64,000 nt of DNA, from assembly GCA_023397905.1 (NCBI GenBank), contig JAEWSZ010000171.1, forward strand, positions 7,124 through 71,123, read 5' to 3'. Position numbers and translations under genes: made by a program. The stretch comes from Bacillota bacterium. Lineage in GTDB: Bacteria; Bacillota; Clostridia; Acetivibrionales; DSM-1351. The notes beneath the pieces are model-generated. The model saw only the letters and a list, made by a program, of their open reading frames with translations, did no database searches and had not been told where the DNA came from. Positions 61,730 to 64,000 of this stretch are shown here, piece after piece; within the stretch, counting starts at the first letter, position 1, and the number at the start of each line of letters is the position of its first letter.

Positions 61730-61766
61730 AGAATGCCCGAAGGAACCATGATTTCTCGGGCATTCT
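61730..61766 (-). terminator. Intercistronic hairpin between oppA and oppB
   Basis: AGAATGCCCGA and TCGGGCATTCT form a perfect 11-bp stem, 22 bp after the oppA stop. The T-run is short, so partial termination or mRNA protection, giving more oppA than permease mRNA, is likely. Confidence 0.75.
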
Positions 61767-61788
61767 CTGATGACCTGTTTTTTAATTC

Positions 61789-63489
61789 TTAATTGATAGT
61801 GTACTTGTAGAAATCCAGGAACGGATCCCGGAATGCTCCCATTTCAGGTATATTTCCTATTCTGCCGTTAATCACGTACATATCATTTCTCTGATATATT
61901 GGAAATACCGGCAATTCTGTGTTGGTAATCTTGTCTATCTGTTTGAATATCTCTGTTCTCTTTGCAGAATCATTTTCTTTCAACTCATCCTTAATGAGCT
62001 TGTCAAGATCGGCATTGCTGTATTTGAAGTAGTTCTGGGAACTTCCCGTCAGGAACAGCGTACTCAAATCAGGGTCCGGTGAGCTTAAACCGTTACCCAT
62101 GAAGCAAGCATCGTTCTTTGCACTGGTATAACCTTCATAGAGGGTATCCCAGTCAGCCGCTTCTATATTGACCTTGATTCCCAGCTTTGCATAATCCTCT
62201 TTCATAACCGGAAGCATGACGTCGGTTACTGCATTGCCTTCTGTAGCAATAAAATCGATTATGAAAGGCTTTCCGTCTTTTACAAGGTTATTGCTGCTGT
62301 CAAGAGTCCAACCGGCTTCCTTCAGCAATGACTTTGCCTTATCCAGATCGAATTTATAAGCATTGATGCCTTCGTCGGTCCAGCCCCATGATCCCATAGG
62401 CACCGGAACATTGTTTACCTTCCCGTAAGGTCCGTAAACCTGCTTTACAACCGCTTCCCGGTTAAGAGCATATGCAAGGGCTTGACGCACTTTAATATCG
62501 CTGTATTTTGGATCGGTAAGATTCCACTGGATCATACCGAAGCCGTTTGTAGGAAAATAGTATCCGCTGATAAATCCGGATGTCTTTAATGAAGCTACAT
62601 TGTCTTCGCTGCAAGTAGCGTTGTCCATATCGATCTCACCTGACTGGACTCTCTGGAGCTCTTTTCCTTCCGGGGTGACAGAGAATTCAAGATTCTTGAT
62701 CTTTGGAGCACCTTTAAAATAGTTTTCGTTAGCAGCCAGCTTGCAGGTGCCGGGTTCATAGCTCACAAATTTATATTGCCCCGTACCCATAGGGTTTGCA
62801 AGCTTTTCCTCAACCGCTTTGGCATCACCCTTCTTGTAGTCGGGAGCATAGTGTGACTTCTCCATCAGGGGAATAAGTCCCAGGTTCCATATACCAGGTG
62901 CATTTGGAGTGTCAAGGGTTATCTCAATGGTTTTGTCATCAACCACCTTTATGCCGGGTATAGTTGTGGCATCGCCACTTTTGTAATCGTTAAGCCCCTT
63001 GATACCGACAGTAGAAATGTCAACCGGTCCTTCAAAATTGGGGTCGGCCAGTACATACATCACCCACTCTACATCTGATGCTTTTGCAGGATTGCCATCC
63101 CAATACTTGACATTATCTTTGATGGTAAAAGTATACACCAGACCGTCGTCCGATATCTTGTATGTAGCCGCGTTCTCCTCAACCTGTCCGTCCGGGGTTG
63201 CACGGATAAGGTCGTCGAACATAGTCTCGCAAACATACCAGTCATAGGAATTGCTTCCGAACTGGTCGGACCACACACCAGTCATGTCTGCTACACCCAC
63301 AACAAACGTATCTTTCCTGTTTGCTGCCACAGAAGGGTTTTTGCTCATATCAGCCGCCTTGACAACGGTCATACCCTCTGATGACGCTTTATCTGATGAG
63401 GCATCAGATGAACCGCCAGGAGAACCGCATGATGCCAATACAAGCACAGCTGCCAGCAATAATGCTATTACGGATAAATGCTTTTTCAT
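61789..63489 (-). CDS. oppA: Oligopeptide-binding lipoprotein OppA
   Basis: A 566-residue family 5 solute-binding protein. It has a lipoprotein signal with lipobox LVLASC (Cys at residue 21) and a Ser/Asp-rich linker, followed by the binding fold (LIRATPDGQVEENAATYKIS, DVEWVMYVLADPNFEGPVDI, IKVRQALAYALNREAVVKQV). It catches peptides outside the cell for OppBCDF. AGGAGG lies before the ATG. First gene of the opp operon, with a consensus promoter. Confidence 0.93.
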   Translation of the reverse strand: MKKHLSVIALLLAAVLVLASCGSPGGSSDASSDKASSEGMTVVKAADMSKNPSVAANRKDTFVVGVADMTGVWSDQFGSNSYDWYVCETMFDDLIRATPDGQVEENAATYKISDDGLVYTFTIKDNVKYWDGNPAKASDVEWVMYVLADPNFEGPVDISTVGIKGLNDYKSGDATTIPGIKVVDDKTIEITLDTPNAPGIWNLGLIPLMEKSHYAPDYKKGDAKAVEEKLANPMGTGQYKFVSYEPGTCKLAANENYFKGAPKIKNLEFSVTPEGKELQRVQSGEIDMDNATCSEDNVASLKTSGFISGYYFPTNGFGMIQWNLTDPKYSDIKVRQALAYALNREAVVKQVYGPYGKVNNVPVPMGSWGWTDEGINAYKFDLDKAKSLLKEAGWTLDSSNNLVKDGKPFIIDFIATEGNAVTDVMLPVMKEDYAKLGIKVNIEAADWDTLYEGYTSAKNDACFMGNGLSSPDPDLSTLFLTGSSQNYFKYSNADLDKLIKDELKENDSAKRTEIFKQIDKITNTELPVFPIYQRNDMYVINGRIGNIPEMGAFRDPFLDFYKYTIN

Positions 63490-63645
63490 AATTCGCCTCC
63501 TATTTATTTTTTACACGGCTGTTAAACCGTCAATAGCTGCAAAAATAAATTGTCTATCAGGTGAATTCAGAATTGTATGCGGTTATGTTTGTTGTTAATA
63601 CGTTAATATGGTAATTTATAGCAATTCTGACAATCTATGTTTCCA

Positions 63646-63674
63646 ATTATATTAATGAACTTTATAATTGTCAA
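63646..63674 (-). promoter_or_regulatory. Consensus promoter of the opp operon
   Basis: A perfect TTGACA (63669-63674) and perfect TATAAT (63646-63651) with a 17-bp spacer on the minus strand, 157 bp before the oppA start. CodY-type control is common for opp operons, but no clear CodY box was recognised. Confidence 0.85.
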
Positions 63675-63734
63675 GAAAATATTGGAAATTTATCTATAAT
63701 TTTATATTATAATAGAAAAATTTTACATGTGAGA

Positions 63735-63793
63735 ATAAAAAAAATACCCCGCAAGGTATCAATGGCAATAAGCCAAAGCGCCTTACGGGATAT
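63735..63793 (-). terminator. Terminator of tuf
   Basis: ATATCCCGTAAGG and CCTTGCGGGGTAT pair over 13 bp (two G-T pairs), followed on the minus strand by a run of eight T. It lies 59 bp after the tuf stop. Confidence 0.9.
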
Positions 63794-63851
63794 CTTTTAT
63801 CAGGATAATACAGCCGGATTTTCCTGCTGCACTCCTATATTTTCCGGATTC

Positions 63852-64000
63852 TTATTCCATTATCTTTGAAACGTTACCAGCACCAACTGTTCTTCCGCCT
63901 TCACGGATAGCGAACTTAAGTCCTTCTTCCATGGCGATAGGAGTGATCAGTTTGATCTTCATAGTGATGTGGTCACCAGGCATAACCATCTCTGTTCCTT
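63852..64000 (-). CDS. tuf: Elongation factor Tu, C-terminal end only
   Basis: The last 48 codons of EF-Tu: MVMPGDHITMKIKLITPIAM, then EEGLKFAIREGGRTVGAGNV and SKIME-stop. This is the end of domain 3 of EF-Tu, the GTPase that brings aminoacyl-tRNA to the ribosome. The rest lies beyond the right edge of the window. It is in the same direction as opp but is separated by its own terminator. Confidence 0.95.
   Translation of the reverse strand, partial: GTEMVMPGDHITMKIKLITPIAMEEGLKFAIREGGRTVGAGNVSKIME

Overview
The window looks like a chromosomal piece of a low-to-moderate GC, anaerobic member of the Clostridia (Bacillota). The reasons are strong AGGAGG-type ribosome sites, a GGGtGRT-family protein paired with an IscU/NifU-like protein, an FprA flavodiiron protein, a bactofilin/M23 cell-envelope cluster, and many intrinsic terminators. 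No rRNA or tRNA gene was seen. The species is not named because nothing in the sequence fixes it.

Region 1 (1-7.7 kb) is a carbohydrate locus on the minus strand. A near-consensus promoter drives a CUT1 ABC importer (binding lipoprotein, two permeases), an aldo/keto reductase and an aldose 1-epimerase cut by the left edge. It faces an AraR-type GntR/LacI regulator on the plus strand, with a decayed IS1634-type transposase in between.

Region 2 (7.7-26.5 kb) is an accessory, AT-rich, decaying island. It holds small genes that look like orphan immunity genes of polymorphic toxins (Imm22, SUKH/SMI1, DUF1963, a DUF4259 remnant, a ParB-like gene), a rifampin ADP-ribosyltransferase fused to a helical N-terminal domain, and stress or detoxification enzymes with their regulators (AraC/GyrI, HxlR, VOC, AHSA1, SDR, isochorismatase). 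It also holds a RelA/SpoT-domain protein, a membrane GGDEF protein between diverged direct repeats, and remnants of IS21 and probably of a conjugative element. Several genes are broken by a frameshift or an in-frame stop. A repeat of about 55 bp occurs four times, always in the same orientation. No matching toxin gene was seen.

Region 3 (26.5-35.5 kb) is a type I restriction-modification operon (HTH, hsdM, hsdS, DUF4145, hsdR). Beside it lies a serine recombinase directly against the 3' end of rlmD (rumA), which suggests an element integrated at that gene.

Region 4 (35.5-64 kb) is core chromosome. It carries rlmD, a small ferritin-like protein, a holin-like membrane protein, a chemotaxis receptor, an envelope cluster (M23 peptidase, bactofilin, class A PBP), proB, a PAP2 phosphatase, and the GGGtGRT/IscU-like pair with a long structured leader. 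Next come a polyphosphate module (ppk1 with two Ppx/GppA-HD proteins), an FprA flavoprotein, a complete oppABCDF peptide importer, and the 3' end of tuf. Short repeats built on CAGAATCCTGA-like units lie at gene ends in this part only.
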